Shown in pieces: positions 8,534-18,351 of a stretch of DNA of 34,894 bases. The translations under genes and the position numbers were made by a program. The notes under the pieces are model-generated. The model did no database searches, was not told the origin of the DNA, and saw only the letters and a list, made by a program, of their open reading frames with translations. Source of the stretch: Actinomycetota bacterium. Its GTDB lineage: Bacteria > Actinomycetota > Acidimicrobiia > Acidimicrobiales > Acidimicrobilacustridaceae. Position 1 is the stretch's first letter. Each line of letters starts with the position of its first letter. The DNA lies in contig WLCQ01000008.1 in NCBI GenBank assembly GCA_009705225.1, positions 1-34,894 on the forward strand. The letters are read 5' to 3'.

Positions 8534-9394
8534 ATGACCGATTTCAACCCCGATGACGAACGACCCGACGTCCCTCCGCCCGAATTGCGCTATCGCCGAC
8601 GTGTGGGACTCAGGAGTGCTGCTTCGCAACTGTGGGCGGCCCGCGGGATGGTGGAGTCCTCAGCCCAGCGGGCCCTGCGCAGCCGGTATCAGCGAAATCT
8701 CCTCGGACCGCTCTGGGTGCTCATCAGCCCCATCGCCTACCTGCTCGTCTTCACGACGTTCCTCCGTCGAGTCGTCCAGATCGACACCGGCGGCGTGCCG
8801 TACCCGCTATTCATCTACACCGCCATGGTTCCCTGGCAGTTCTTCACGGCTGCGTTGAACAACGGATCGACATCGATCGTGTCGAATCTCGCGCTCATCC
8901 GGAAATTCAGAGCCCCCTCAGAGGTCTACCCGATCGCCATGGTGGTGGTCGCAGCGATCGATGCTGTCGTCGTCGCTCTTGTACTCCCTGTGTTCTTCAT
9001 CTTCAGCGGCAAGTGGCCGACTCTTACCATCTTGTGGATACCGCTCATTTTGCTCATCGAACTCGTTGTGATCATGGCTCCGGTCCTCCTTCTCAGCGCC
9101 CTCATGCCATATCTCCGCGATCTTCGGCAGTTCGTGCCGCTCGCGCTCCAGATCGGCTTCCTGTGCACACCGATCGCCTATAGCGTCGACTCCATCCCCA
9201 AAGGATCGAGAGTCTGGTTGAGCATTGTCAATCCAATGATTCCGGTGGTCGACAGTTTCCGTCGATGCTTGGTCTACGGAAGAAGCCCCGATTGGGGACT
9301 GCTCGGCGTGGGACTGCTTTCGGCCTCCGCGCTCTTCGTCGTCGGTTACTTCGCCTTCCGCAGGCTCGAAGTGGGATTCGCTGATGTCGCCTGA
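8534..9394 (+). CDS. ABC-2 type polysaccharide export permease (Wzm-like)
   Basis: RSRYQRNLLGPLWVLISPIAYLLVFTTFLRRV..., six-TM pattern, coupled to the downstream ATPase. Confidence 0.88.
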   Translation: MTDFNPDDERPDVPPPELRYRRRVGLRSAASQLWAARGMVESSAQRALRSRYQRNLLGPLWVLISPIAYLLVFTTFLRRVVQIDTGGVPYPLFIYTAMVPWQFFTAALNNGSTSIVSNLALIRKFRAPSEVYPIAMVVVAAIDAVVVALVLPVFFIFSGKWPTLTILWIPLILLIELVVIMAPVLLLSALMPYLRDLRQFVPLALQIGFLCTPIAYSVDSIPKGSRVWLSIVNPMIPVVDSFRRCLVYGRSPDWGLLGVGLLSASALFVVGYFAFRRLEVGFADVA

Positions 9395-10565
9395 CGCGCT
9401 CGCTCCCGGAAGCGTACGGATCGACCACCTCTGGAAGCGGTTCCGGATTGATGATCCACCCCAGCGATACGGCGTCGCAGAAATGCGGCGGCTGAAGAAG
9501 TTGCTTGCCGGCGACCACCTCAGCGGTTGGCGATGGGTATTGCGCGATATTTCCCTGCAGGTCGAACCCGGCGAGACCCTCGGATTCGTGGGCATCAACG
9601 GTTCCGGGAAATCAACGCTCCTCAAGATCGCCGCCGGCCTGGTCCACCCCTACGCCGGGTCGGCAACGAGCAGTGGACGAATCGGATCTCTCATGGATGT
9701 GCAGGCCGGTATCCAGAGCGATCTCACCGGCCGCGAGAACGTGCTGCTCTACGGCCGGATGCTTGGCTACTCGATGCGCCAGATGCGGGAGATCGCCGAC
9801 GAAATCATCGAGTTCGCTGGCATCGAGGATGCCGTCGATCGTCTGGTGAAGCACTACTCGTCCGGAATGAGCGTTCGACTTGGATTCTCGATTGCTTCGC
9901 ACCTCGAGCCCGACATCCTCATCGTCGATGAAGCACTCGCCGTCGGTGACGCCGATTTCCGACTCAAGTGCATGAAGCGAATGCGAGAGGTGGTGGATGG
10001 CGGCACCACACTGCTCTACGTCTCGCACGGTCTCGAATCCATCCAGGCCATGTGCAAGAAGGCTGTGTGGCTCGATGGCGGCGTGATTCGTTCGGCAGGT
10101 ACATCAGCCGATGTCGTTGCCGCCTACCGAGAAGCCACGATGGGGGCAATCATCGATTCCGATGAGGAGGTCGTGCTCGAAGCCGAAGCCGAGCGCGGCG
10201 TCGGCTACTCAAAAACCGGCGGTTCAAAGAACATCTCGTTGTTTGTGGCATCACGGACCGAGCGCGCAGCGGAGATCACCATCGGCTTGAGTCTCGGGGA
10301 AGTGGACCCGTTCGTCACGATGAACCACCACGTGCAACTCAAGCCCGGCCCGAACCACTTCACGCTCACGATGCACGATCTGCCGCTTGCGCAATCGCGA
10401 CTGCGCCTCTGGGCCACTGTCAACGATTCTGCAGGCATCGCGTTGTGCTCATGGCAGCCACTGCTCTGGTTCCGGGTGATGGGGGACGAACTCCCGCCAC
10501 CGCCCCGTGGAGTTTCAAGGATGGCCCCGATCTGGATCCGATCGAGCCTGGCGCCCGTTTCCTGA
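9384..10565 (+). CDS. ABC transporter ATP-binding protein with C-terminal extension (Wzt-like)
   Basis: Walker A GINGSGKSTLLK, signature YSSGMSVRLGFSIA, Walker B DILIVDEALAVGD; about 140 aa C-terminal extension. Overlaps the permease by 11 bp. Confidence 0.9.
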   Translation: MSPDALAPGSVRIDHLWKRFRIDDPPQRYGVAEMRRLKKLLAGDHLSGWRWVLRDISLQVEPGETLGFVGINGSGKSTLLKIAAGLVHPYAGSATSSGRIGSLMDVQAGIQSDLTGRENVLLYGRMLGYSMRQMREIADEIIEFAGIEDAVDRLVKHYSSGMSVRLGFSIASHLEPDILIVDEALAVGDADFRLKCMKRMREVVDGGTTLLYVSHGLESIQAMCKKAVWLDGGVIRSAGTSADVVAAYREATMGAIIDSDEEVVLEAEAERGVGYSKTGGSKNISLFVASRTERAAEITIGLSLGEVDPFVTMNHHVQLKPGPNHFTLTMHDLPLAQSRLRLWATVNDSAGIALCSWQPLLWFRVMGDELPPPPRGVSRMAPIWIRSSLAPVS

Positions 10566-10583
10566 GCGTCACGGCTGGTCGCG

Positions 10584-13142
10584 CTATTCGCCAGCCAGGT
10601 CCCGGGCAGAACAGACCACGAAGTTTTCGCTGTCCCTCCCCCCAATGATCGACGGGGTCACGATCTGTTGTTGCTCCGAACCGCATCCCGCGGGAATGTT
10701 CTCGATGGAACTCACGATGAGGACCTGCGCCCCAGTTCGCCGCTCGAGCTTGCGCGCCTGCTGGCGCACCCGATCCGAGGGCAGCACGCTCCAGTTGGGT
10801 TGACTCCACACCACATAGGTGAACGGTTCTCCTTCAGCGCGCATGTACGCCGGCACATCCAATCGAATCGCCACGGAACTGCACTGCGGAGCATCCACGA
10901 CACACAAAACGACCGCCGGCCCATGAATCTGAGTTGCGAGTAGCTCTGCTGCGCGCCGGGCCCCCGAGAATGGTTCTCTGATATCGACGGCGGTTGCCCA
11001 GAGACCTCCGCCCAGCGAACCAAGCAGCACCACCGCAATAGCGGCCTTCGCGAGTAGCGGGAATCTGCTGCGATGCTCATACGGAATGGCTCTGCGATCA
11101 CCAGAAGCGAACCAGACAGCGGCGAGCCCGGCCACCCAGAGTACGGAGATGAACCGAGGAGCAATGATCCGATCGGTCGCCAGCACGAGGAGACTGACGC
11201 CCACAAGGGACAGGACCCAGAATGTGCGGGCCGATCGTGAGCGACGCACGAAGATCAGCAGGACAACCGCTACAGCGAAGCCAATGTACGACTTGTCAGG
11301 AACGACGAAGGTGCCCCAGAACTGCCCAACCGGTCGGGGCATCGGCACCGCAGCCTTCATCGGCATGAGCAGAACGTTGCCGACTCTCGCCCGAAACGTC
11401 TGCGCGAGCGGACTCTCCAGTCCGACGTTCGATGACCAAGCGGTGTAGATGATTGCGGCCGCGCCAAGACCGGCACACACGCCGAGCGCCCCGCGAGAGC
11501 TCCGGGCCCAAAACGGCGAAGCGAACAACCGACCACCCCAGAGCGCAATCGCAAGACCGACAGCGATGGGAATGGCGAGCGCATGAGTGCCGAGCAGCAG
11601 AAGGATGAGGAGACCCAGCACCCAATTCGGCGCGTGTCGACGCTCGGCGAACCCCATGGTGAGCAACACGAGCAGGAGTACCAACCCATAACTACGGCTG
11701 ATGGCCGTGAGTTCGAAGAGCGGGAAATAGCCGAACGCCAGCAGCACACGCGCACCGAACGATACCGGGAGGTTCCGCAGGATCAGCCAAGCCGAGGAAG
11801 CACCGACCGTGAGCGAAGCAACCTTCAGCCAGACGATCGATGGCGAGATCTTGGCAAGGGGCCAGAGGATCAGGTACCAGAGTGGCGGGTGCCCCTCACC
11901 CCGAAGCCGCTCCAGGACCTGCAAAGGATTCGCCGCGGATCGAACGATCGCCCAGGCCTGTAGTTCGTCTCGCCACGGCTCGTGATTGACCACGAGGAAA
12001 ACTGCGACAACAACCCAGGTGACCCAGGCCGCGATGATCCATCGCATCCGCCGATCAGGTGCATGCCAGGTGAGCCGACGTCTGCCGTCGATCGCACTTG
12101 CGCTCACCAACGTCGAGCGATCCGGGGCTGAGTTCCCGCTCAGCGTGCGCTGGACACACGCGATAAGGAACCCAGCAATCGCCGTGAGCGAATGCACCAC
12201 GTGGAGCGGAAGAGCGACCAGGGTGAACCCAAGCCCGCGAACACGCAGGAAGAGCCGCGTCAGCCGAAGGTTCACCAACAGGAAGATGAAGGCGAAGAAA
12301 CCTGCCGCGAGCAACGGGAGGTGCGCGGCGACACGGTCGAGTGCTGCGCTGGCGAGCGCCACCATCATCAAGAGCGCCGCTGCGGCTGAGATTGCGTTCG
12401 CTCTCGAGGTGGCAAACCGGTCTGGACGAAACCCCCGATCGAGCATCATGTGCGACCAGGGCACCGCCCGATGGCGAAGATCGGTCATCACCATGGAGCG
12501 CACCGAGTACCGCTTGAGATGCTGACCCTGAATATCGGGGAACACCTCGATCTGATACCCCGCGTCGACGAGTCGATACCCGAACTCGACATCCTCGAGC
12601 TCGCGCCCGGAATGGGACTCATCGAATCCCCCGAGGCTCACGAAGACCTCGCGACGCACTGCGCCGATGCCGGTCCAGAAATGGCCGGCTTGCCGGCCGG
12701 CGTGCTGATGCGTGAAGTGATGGAGCAGATTGCGATAGTTGCTCACCACGCCGGTTGGGGTCGGCTCGGAACTGTAGGAGCCGAAAAGCGCGCTTCGATC
12801 CTGACCGACGGCGAACGCCCGGCGTATCAGCGCGAGCGCCTCGGGAGCGACCACCACATCAGCATCGATGAAAACAAGGACCTCCCGCGTTGCAGCACGC
12901 GCTCCGAGATTTCGGATTGGCCCGCGCCCGATGTTGCGAGCACTGGCGACCCGAATCACGCGGTTGTCGAGGATCGTCGTCAGTTCGTCGATGGCGCCGT
13001 CGGTGGACCCGTCGTCAGCGAGGATGATCTGATCATCCGGACCAGCTGCGACGAGAAGTGCCTCGACGCAGGAGCGAAGTGTCTGTCTGGTGTTGAAGAT
13101 CGGGACGACCACGGACAGCTTGATGCCGTCAGCGGTGGACAT
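10584..13142 (-). CDS. GT2 glycosyltransferase fused to a multi-TM GT-C/mannosyltransferase-like domain
   Basis: N-term LSVVVPIFNTRQTLRSCVEAL...IILADDGSTDG...FIDADVVV; C-term EPWRDELQAWAIVRSA...GEGHPPLWYLILWPLAK followed by many TM segments. Start set at MSTADG (13142); the longer ORF extends into sequence shared with the divergent amidohydrolase. Confidence 0.8.
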   Translation of the reverse strand: MSTADGIKLSVVVPIFNTRQTLRSCVEALLVAAGPDDQIILADDGSTDGAIDELTTILDNRVIRVASARNIGRGPIRNLGARAATREVLVFIDADVVVAPEALALIRRAFAVGQDRSALFGSYSSEPTPTGVVSNYRNLLHHFTHQHAGRQAGHFWTGIGAVRREVFVSLGGFDESHSGRELEDVEFGYRLVDAGYQIEVFPDIQGQHLKRYSVRSMVMTDLRHRAVPWSHMMLDRGFRPDRFATSRANAISAAAALLMMVALASAALDRVAAHLPLLAAGFFAFIFLLVNLRLTRLFLRVRGLGFTLVALPLHVVHSLTAIAGFLIACVQRTLSGNSAPDRSTLVSASAIDGRRRLTWHAPDRRMRWIIAAWVTWVVVAVFLVVNHEPWRDELQAWAIVRSAANPLQVLERLRGEGHPPLWYLILWPLAKISPSIVWLKVASLTVGASSAWLILRNLPVSFGARVLLAFGYFPLFELTAISRSYGLVLLLVLLTMGFAERRHAPNWVLGLLILLLLGTHALAIPIAVGLAIALWGGRLFASPFWARSSRGALGVCAGLGAAAIIYTAWSSNVGLESPLAQTFRARVGNVLLMPMKAAVPMPRPVGQFWGTFVVPDKSYIGFAVAVVLLIFVRRSRSARTFWVLSLVGVSLLVLATDRIIAPRFISVLWVAGLAAVWFASGDRRAIPYEHRSRFPLLAKAAIAVVLLGSLGGGLWATAVDIREPFSGARRAAELLATQIHGPAVVLCVVDAPQCSSVAIRLDVPAYMRAEGEPFTYVVWSQPNWSVLPSDRVRQQARKLERRTGAQVLIVSSIENIPAGCGSEQQQIVTPSIIGGRDSENFVVCSARDLAGE

Positions 13143-13283
13143 GTCCTCGATGCCGATGGCGCTCTCGCTGGTGTCGATGACCGATCTACTTTCTCGTCCA
13201 CAACCAAGCAGGATGCGTGATGTGAAACAGTAGCGGAGAGGGCTGTGGTGGTCCGAGCGACACGGAGCAAGAGAAAGCCCACT

Positions 13284-14576
13284 ATGACCAGCAACGCGCC
13301 AGTCACAACGGCGATCACCAATGCCACGATCGTCACCTCCGATGCAGCAGATCGGGTGATCCCCCGGGGCACGATCGTGCTCGCCGATGACACGATCATT
13401 GAGGTGCTCCCCGCCGGCGTCGCCCCCGGCAGCCCCATTGACACCACCGTCAACGCCCGCGGCGCGATTCTGCTTCCCGGTCTCGTCAACGCCCACACGC
13501 ACCTAGCGATGACGCTGTTCCGCGGATACGCCGATGACCTTGACCTCCAGGCGTTCCTCGACCGGCTCATCCCGAAGGAGACCGAAGTGCTCTCCGAGGC
13601 ACATGTGCGAACCGGCGCCCGTCTGGCATTCGCCGAATCATTCCGATCCGGTTGCACCACCACTCTCGACATGTACTGGTGGCCCCAAGCAAGCCTCGAC
13701 GAGGCGAAAAACGCAGGATTCGGCCTTGAATCCGGCCCCATCTTCATCGGGTTCGACGGGCCAGACCGCACCCCATGGGATGTGCGTCTCGAACGGGCGC
13801 GGGCTACGGCCCCGCACCGATGGCTGTTCGCCCACGGCACCTACACCATGGAGCCTTCGCAGCTCGCCGAGGTGGGGACGCTGGCCGCTGAACTCGGCGC
13901 CCGGTTCCACATCCACGCCGCCGAAACCGCTCGCGAGGTCGACGATGTGCGCTCACGGTTCGGTCGCTCCCCTGTCGAACTACTCGATTACCACGGCATC
14001 CTGCGACCGGGCACGGTCTTGGCCCATGCGGTGGTGCTCGACGAGGATGAGATCTCGCGCATCGCCGAGAGCGGCACCGCGGTGGCGCATTGTCCGGCGT
14101 CGAATATGAAGCTGGCGAGCGGATTCTGCAGGGTCCCTGAACTCCATGCAGCAGGCGCTGTCGTCGGGATCGGCACGGACGGACCGTCTTCCTCCAATGA
14201 TCTCGACATGTTCGCGGCCATGCGCACCGCCGCACTGATCCATAAAGGCAACCGTCTCGACCCGTTGGTACTCAGCGCCACCACGGTGCTCCGCATGGCC
14301 ACCATCGACGGCGCTCGGGCGCTCGGCCTCGACGACCGCATCGGTTCGATCGAGGTGGGCAAGCGCGCCGATCTCGTGCTTCTTGACCCCGACTCACCGT
14401 CGCTCAACCCCGTCTACGACCCAATCTCCGCCATCGTCTACGCGGCGTCGCGAGCCGATGTCACCGATGTGTGGGCGAGTGGTCGAAAGGTGGTCGCGAA
14501 CCGGGCATGCACCACCATCGACCTTGAACGCACGCTCGCCGAAGCTCGGCTCGAAGCCGAACTCATCGGCCGCTGA
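13284..14576 (+). CDS. Amidohydrolase, MTA/SAH deaminase-like (ATZ/TRZ family)
   Basis: LLPGLVNAHTHLAMTLFRGYADD (HxH), HIHAAETAREV, GTDGPSSSNDLDMFAAMR, C-terminal IGSIEVGKRADLVLLD. Confidence 0.85.
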   Translation: MTSNAPVTTAITNATIVTSDAADRVIPRGTIVLADDTIIEVLPAGVAPGSPIDTTVNARGAILLPGLVNAHTHLAMTLFRGYADDLDLQAFLDRLIPKETEVLSEAHVRTGARLAFAESFRSGCTTTLDMYWWPQASLDEAKNAGFGLESGPIFIGFDGPDRTPWDVRLERARATAPHRWLFAHGTYTMEPSQLAEVGTLAAELGARFHIHAAETAREVDDVRSRFGRSPVELLDYHGILRPGTVLAHAVVLDEDEISRIAESGTAVAHCPASNMKLASGFCRVPELHAAGAVVGIGTDGPSSSNDLDMFAAMRTAALIHKGNRLDPLVLSATTVLRMATIDGARALGLDDRIGSIEVGKRADLVLLDPDSPSLNPVYDPISAIVYAASRADVTDVWASGRKVVANRACTTIDLERTLAEARLEAELIGR

Positions 14577-14675
14577 TACCGAGCAGCACCGACAGCGCTA
14601 GGTACCCCCTAGCCACCCGCTCCGCACAACTACACTTCGAATTCCTCTACAGACCAGATCAAGGAGAACAAAGCG

Positions 14676-15953
14676 GTGAGTATCTCTGTTGGCGTGGTCG
14701 GTGCGGGGTATGTCGGACTCACACTCGCTGCATGTTTGGCCGAACTCGGCCATCAGGTGATGTGCGTGGATTCTGATGGAAGCAAGATTGATCAACTCAA
14801 CCAGGGCAACTCCACGATCGTCGAGAAGGGCCTGCCCGAACTGATCAGATCCAGTCTCGAATCCGGTCGTCTGCACTTCGTCCTGGGTTCCGCGGCAACT
14901 GTCGTCGACACCGAGATCATCTTCCTGTGCCTGCCCACACCGATGTCAGAGACCGGAGCGGCAGATACGCATCTCGTGGTCGAAGCGATACGCGAACTTG
15001 CACCCGTCGTCGCAGCCGGCACCATCATCGTGAACAAGTCCACTGTGCCGATCGGGTTCAAGGACGTCGCTGTCGCCATGATCGGCCGCAGCGACGTGCA
15101 CCTCGTCTCCAATCCGGAGTTCCTCCGTGAGGGCACCAGCGTGTCTGATTTCCTGAACCCGGACCGGATCGTCGTCGGGGCCGACTCGGCAGAGGTTGCG
15201 CAGCGGTTCCTGCGGCTCTACGAAACCATCGATGCCCCCGTGGTCATCACCGATCCCGTGAGCGCCGAGACCATCAAATACGGCGCCAACGCGATGCTCG
15301 CGGCACGACTTTCGTTCATCAATTCACTCGCCCATCTCTGCGAGGTCGTCGATGCCGACATCGACGATGTCCTGCGCGGCATCGGTTTTGACCATCGCAT
15401 CGGGTCCGAACTCATGAGTCCTGGGCCCGGATGGGGTGGCTCCTGTTTCCCCAAGGACACCGCCGCGCTGCTCCAGACCAGCCGCCAGGCTGGTTTCGAC
15501 TTTCCGCTTCTCGCCCAGGTCATCGACTCCAACCATGCCCAGATCGATCACATGGTCAACCGGATCGAGCATGCAGCAGGTGCTCCAGCCTCGGGAGCAA
15601 CAATCGCCGCGCTCGGCCTCACCTTCAAGGCCGGCACCGACGACCTCCGTGGTTCTCCATCACTCGAAGTGCTCGATCGTCTGATCGCCCGTGGGGCCTC
15701 TGTACGGGCCTACGACCCAACCCACCCGACTCTCGGAGCCAATCGCATGATCATCGGCGCCGATCCCTATGAGATCTGCGTCGACGCCGATGTGCTCGTC
15801 GTTCTCACCGAGTGGCCGGAGTTCTCGTCACTCGACTTCCGGCGTATCCACGGGTTGATGTCGTCGCCCAACATCGTGGATACGCGAAACATTCTCGAAC
15901 CGATTGCCCTTCGCGATATCGGTTTCACCTATGTGGGAACCGGGCGGAACTGA
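14676..15953 (+). CDS. ugd: UDP-glucose 6-dehydrogenase
   Basis: VGVVGAGYVGLTLAACLAELGH Rossmann motif, SNPEFLREG, catalytic PGPGWGGSCFPKD. GTG start with AAGGAGA upstream. Confidence 0.9.
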   Translation: MSISVGVVGAGYVGLTLAACLAELGHQVMCVDSDGSKIDQLNQGNSTIVEKGLPELIRSSLESGRLHFVLGSAATVVDTEIIFLCLPTPMSETGAADTHLVVEAIRELAPVVAAGTIIVNKSTVPIGFKDVAVAMIGRSDVHLVSNPEFLREGTSVSDFLNPDRIVVGADSAEVAQRFLRLYETIDAPVVITDPVSAETIKYGANAMLAARLSFINSLAHLCEVVDADIDDVLRGIGFDHRIGSELMSPGPGWGGSCFPKDTAALLQTSRQAGFDFPLLAQVIDSNHAQIDHMVNRIEHAAGAPASGATIAALGLTFKAGTDDLRGSPSLEVLDRLIARGASVRAYDPTHPTLGANRMIIGADPYEICVDADVLVVLTEWPEFSSLDFRRIHGLMSSPNIVDTRNILEPIALRDIGFTYVGTGRN

Positions 15954-16897
15954 TGGCCACAATCCTCATTGCCGGTGGTGCCGGTTTCCTTGGTCGAGCG
16001 ATGGCGACTCAGCTACTGCATCGGGGCGACCTGGTGGTGTGCGTCGACAATTTCGTCACCAGCGAGCGCGGCGAGCTCTCCGAACTGCTCGACAATTCGA
16101 TGTTCACGCTGATCGAACAGGACATCTGCGTTCCGATCGAACAGAACGAAGCCATCGATGCGGTTGTCGATCTCGCTTCGCCGGCGTCCCCCATCGACTA
16201 CCTGCGGCTTCCGATCGAAACGCTGCGGGTTGGAAGTGTCGGCGTGCTGAATCTCCTCGACCTCGCCCGAACCCAGAATGCGCGGTTCCTCCTCAGTTCC
16301 ACCAGCGAGGTCTACGGGGATCCACTGGAACATCCGCAGGTCGAGTCCTACTGGGGCAACGTGAATCCCATCGGCCCTCGCAGCGTCTACGACGAATCGA
16401 AACGATTCGCCGAAGCGGCGACGATGGCAAACCGACGCACGTTCGGCGTCGACACCAGAATCGCCAGGATCTTCAACACCTACGGCCCCGGCATGCGGCC
16501 CAATGACGGGCGAGTGGTATCAACCTTCATCCGTCAGGCACTTCTCGGCGAGGATCTCACGATCTTCGGCGACGGTTCGCAGACCCGGAGCTTCTGTTAT
16601 GTCGATGATCTGGTGCGCGGCTTGATCGCTCTGCTCGATGCCGATCCATCGGTGGTGGCAGAACCGATCAACATCGGCAATCCCGGTGAGTTCACAGTCG
16701 CTGAGCTCGCTGCGCTGGTGTTGGGTCTGATCGATACCCCCTCGAAGGTTGTCCATCTGGATCTACCTGAGAACGACCCGACAAGGCGACGACCCGACAT
16801 CACCCGCGCACAGGAACTCCTGGGTTGGTCGCCGACCGTGCCGTTGGCCGATGGAGTGGCACGAACCATCGAGCACATGGCGGCAACTCTTCTCTGA
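15953..16897 (+). CDS. NAD-dependent epimerase/decarboxylase, UDP-glucuronate decarboxylase (UDP-xylose synthase)-like
   Basis: ILIAGGAGFLGRAMA, VDLASPASPIDYLRLPIETLRVGSVGVLNLLDLA, SSTSEVYGDPLEHPQVESYWGNVNPIGPRSVYDESKR, characteristic of UXS. Coupled to ugd. Confidence 0.87.
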   Translation: MATILIAGGAGFLGRAMATQLLHRGDLVVCVDNFVTSERGELSELLDNSMFTLIEQDICVPIEQNEAIDAVVDLASPASPIDYLRLPIETLRVGSVGVLNLLDLARTQNARFLLSSTSEVYGDPLEHPQVESYWGNVNPIGPRSVYDESKRFAEAATMANRRTFGVDTRIARIFNTYGPGMRPNDGRVVSTFIRQALLGEDLTIFGDGSQTRSFCYVDDLVRGLIALLDADPSVVAEPINIGNPGEFTVAELAALVLGLIDTPSKVVHLDLPENDPTRRRPDITRAQELLGWSPTVPLADGVARTIEHMAATLL

Positions 16898-16920
16898 CGC
16901 TGAGTCAGTTCCATAACGAG

Positions 16921-16948
16921 CGATGGCCGACCCGAGGGCCGGCCATCG
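16921..16948. terminator. Putative bidirectional transcription terminator hairpin
   Basis: CGATGGCCGACCC-GA-GGGCCGGCCATCG, 13-bp stem with one mismatch, in the 75 bp gap between convergent genes. Confidence 0.6.
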
Positions 16949-16972
16949 TCGTACTGCTGGGTCAGAAAACAA

Positions 16973-18190
16973 CTACTCGATGCGCAGACCTGAGATGTTG
17001 CGGGCGATGACCAGACGCTGGATCTCAGAGGTGCCTTCGAAGATCGTGTAGATCTTCGCGTCGCGATGCCAGCGCTCCACCGGGTACTCGCGGGTGTAGC
17101 CGTAGCCACCGAGGATCTGGATGGCCTGCTCGGTGACCCACACTGCGACCTCTCCAGCCTTCAGCTTGGACATCGAACCCTCACCGGCGACGAATGGCTT
17201 CTTGTTCGATGCCATCCAAGCCGCACGATGGGTGAGAAGGCGGGCGGCGTCGATCTCCATCTTCATGTCGGCGAGCTTGAACGCGATCGACTGGTTCATG
17301 ATGATCGGACGACCGAACGCAACGCGCTCCTTGGCGTACTCGAGCGAATACTCATAGGCAGCGCGGGCGATACCGACCGCCATTGCAGCCACAGATGGGC
17401 GGGTGGCCTCGAAGGTAGCCATGGCCGGCTGCTTCTCCCCGCTGCGACCGGCCTCACGGGCACGGGCGAGCTTGGCGTCGAGCTTCTCCTTGCCGCCAAG
17501 CAGGCAGGAACCGGGAACACGGACATCGTCGAGCACGACCTCAGACGTGTGCGAAGCCTTGATGCCGTGCTTCTTGTACTTCTGACCCATCGAAAGGCCC
17601 TTGGTGCCCGGGGGCACGACGAAGCTGGCCTGACCACGGCCCTTGAGTTCGGGATCGACAGCGGCGACCACGACATGGATGTCGGCGATCCCACCGTTGG
17701 TGATCCATGCCTTGGTGCCGTTGAGCACCCATTCATCGTTGGCCTCGTCGTAGACCGCACGAGTGCGCAGCGAGGACACATCGGAACCGGCGTCGGGTTC
17801 GCTCACGCAGAAGGCACCAAGCATCACGTTGTCCGCCGTGCCGTAGCACTGCGGAACCCATTCCATAACCTGCTCGGGGGTGCCGTTGCCCATGATGCCG
17901 GCAGCCGCAAGGCCCGAACCAAAGATGGAGAGACCAATACCGGCATCGCCCCAGAAGAGTTCCTCGAGCGCGATGGGCATGGTGAGACCGGTGGGGTCGG
18001 CCATGTTGTTGGCCATGAACTCCCAGCCGTAGAGCCCGACCTTGGCGGCCTCCTGCACGATCGGCATGGGGAACTCTTCACGCTCATCCCATTCCTCGGC
18101 GGCGGGACGAACAACGTTGACAGAGAACTCGTGAACCCAGTCCTTGATGGTCTGCTGGTCCTCGTTGAGATCAAGACTGAAATCGGCCAT
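16973..18190 (-). CDS. Acyl-CoA dehydrogenase (copy 1)
   Basis: FCVSEPDAGSDVSSLRTRA, YAKERVAFGRPIIMNQSIAFKLADM, QILGGYGYTREYPVERWHRDAKIYTIFEGTSEIQRLVIAR. ATG at 18190. Confidence 0.93.
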   Translation of the reverse strand: MADFSLDLNEDQQTIKDWVHEFSVNVVRPAAEEWDEREEFPMPIVQEAAKVGLYGWEFMANNMADPTGLTMPIALEELFWGDAGIGLSIFGSGLAAAGIMGNGTPEQVMEWVPQCYGTADNVMLGAFCVSEPDAGSDVSSLRTRAVYDEANDEWVLNGTKAWITNGGIADIHVVVAAVDPELKGRGQASFVVPPGTKGLSMGQKYKKHGIKASHTSEVVLDDVRVPGSCLLGGKEKLDAKLARAREAGRSGEKQPAMATFEATRPSVAAMAVGIARAAYEYSLEYAKERVAFGRPIIMNQSIAFKLADMKMEIDAARLLTHRAAWMASNKKPFVAGEGSMSKLKAGEVAVWVTEQAIQILGGYGYTREYPVERWHRDAKIYTIFEGTSEIQRLVIARNISGLRIE

Positions 18191-18247
18191 GGGGCAACCT
18201 CTGGGATCGGCCGACGACGGCGTCGCCGGATTAGGGGATGCGCTCAA

Positions 18248-18263
18248 GTTACCCCGCGGTAAC
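18248..18263. promoter_or_regulatory. Palindromic putative operator GTTACC-CCGC-GGTAAC
   Basis: Perfect 6-bp half-sites, 58 bp upstream of ACAD copy 1 start; same motif at matching distance upstream of copy 2. Confidence 0.5.
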
Positions 18264-18351
18264 AGGCCCTGTCGCACGCAGGGAAAGGCCGCCACGGTGG
18301 CGCCTGTCCACCTAGAGTCCACCGCACGCAACCACCGCACGAGGTCCACCC

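Noticed and set aside
13143-13502. N-terminal 120 aa extension of the GT2/GT-C fusion ORF
   Set aside because: Overlaps the divergent amidohydrolase start and has no domain; MSTADGIKLSVVVP at 13142 is a better start.
17066-18262. 398 aa + strand ORF antisense to ACAD copy 1, with similar frames antisense to copy 2
   Set aside because: Shadow ORF; its resemblance between copies follows from the conserved ACAD coding sequence.
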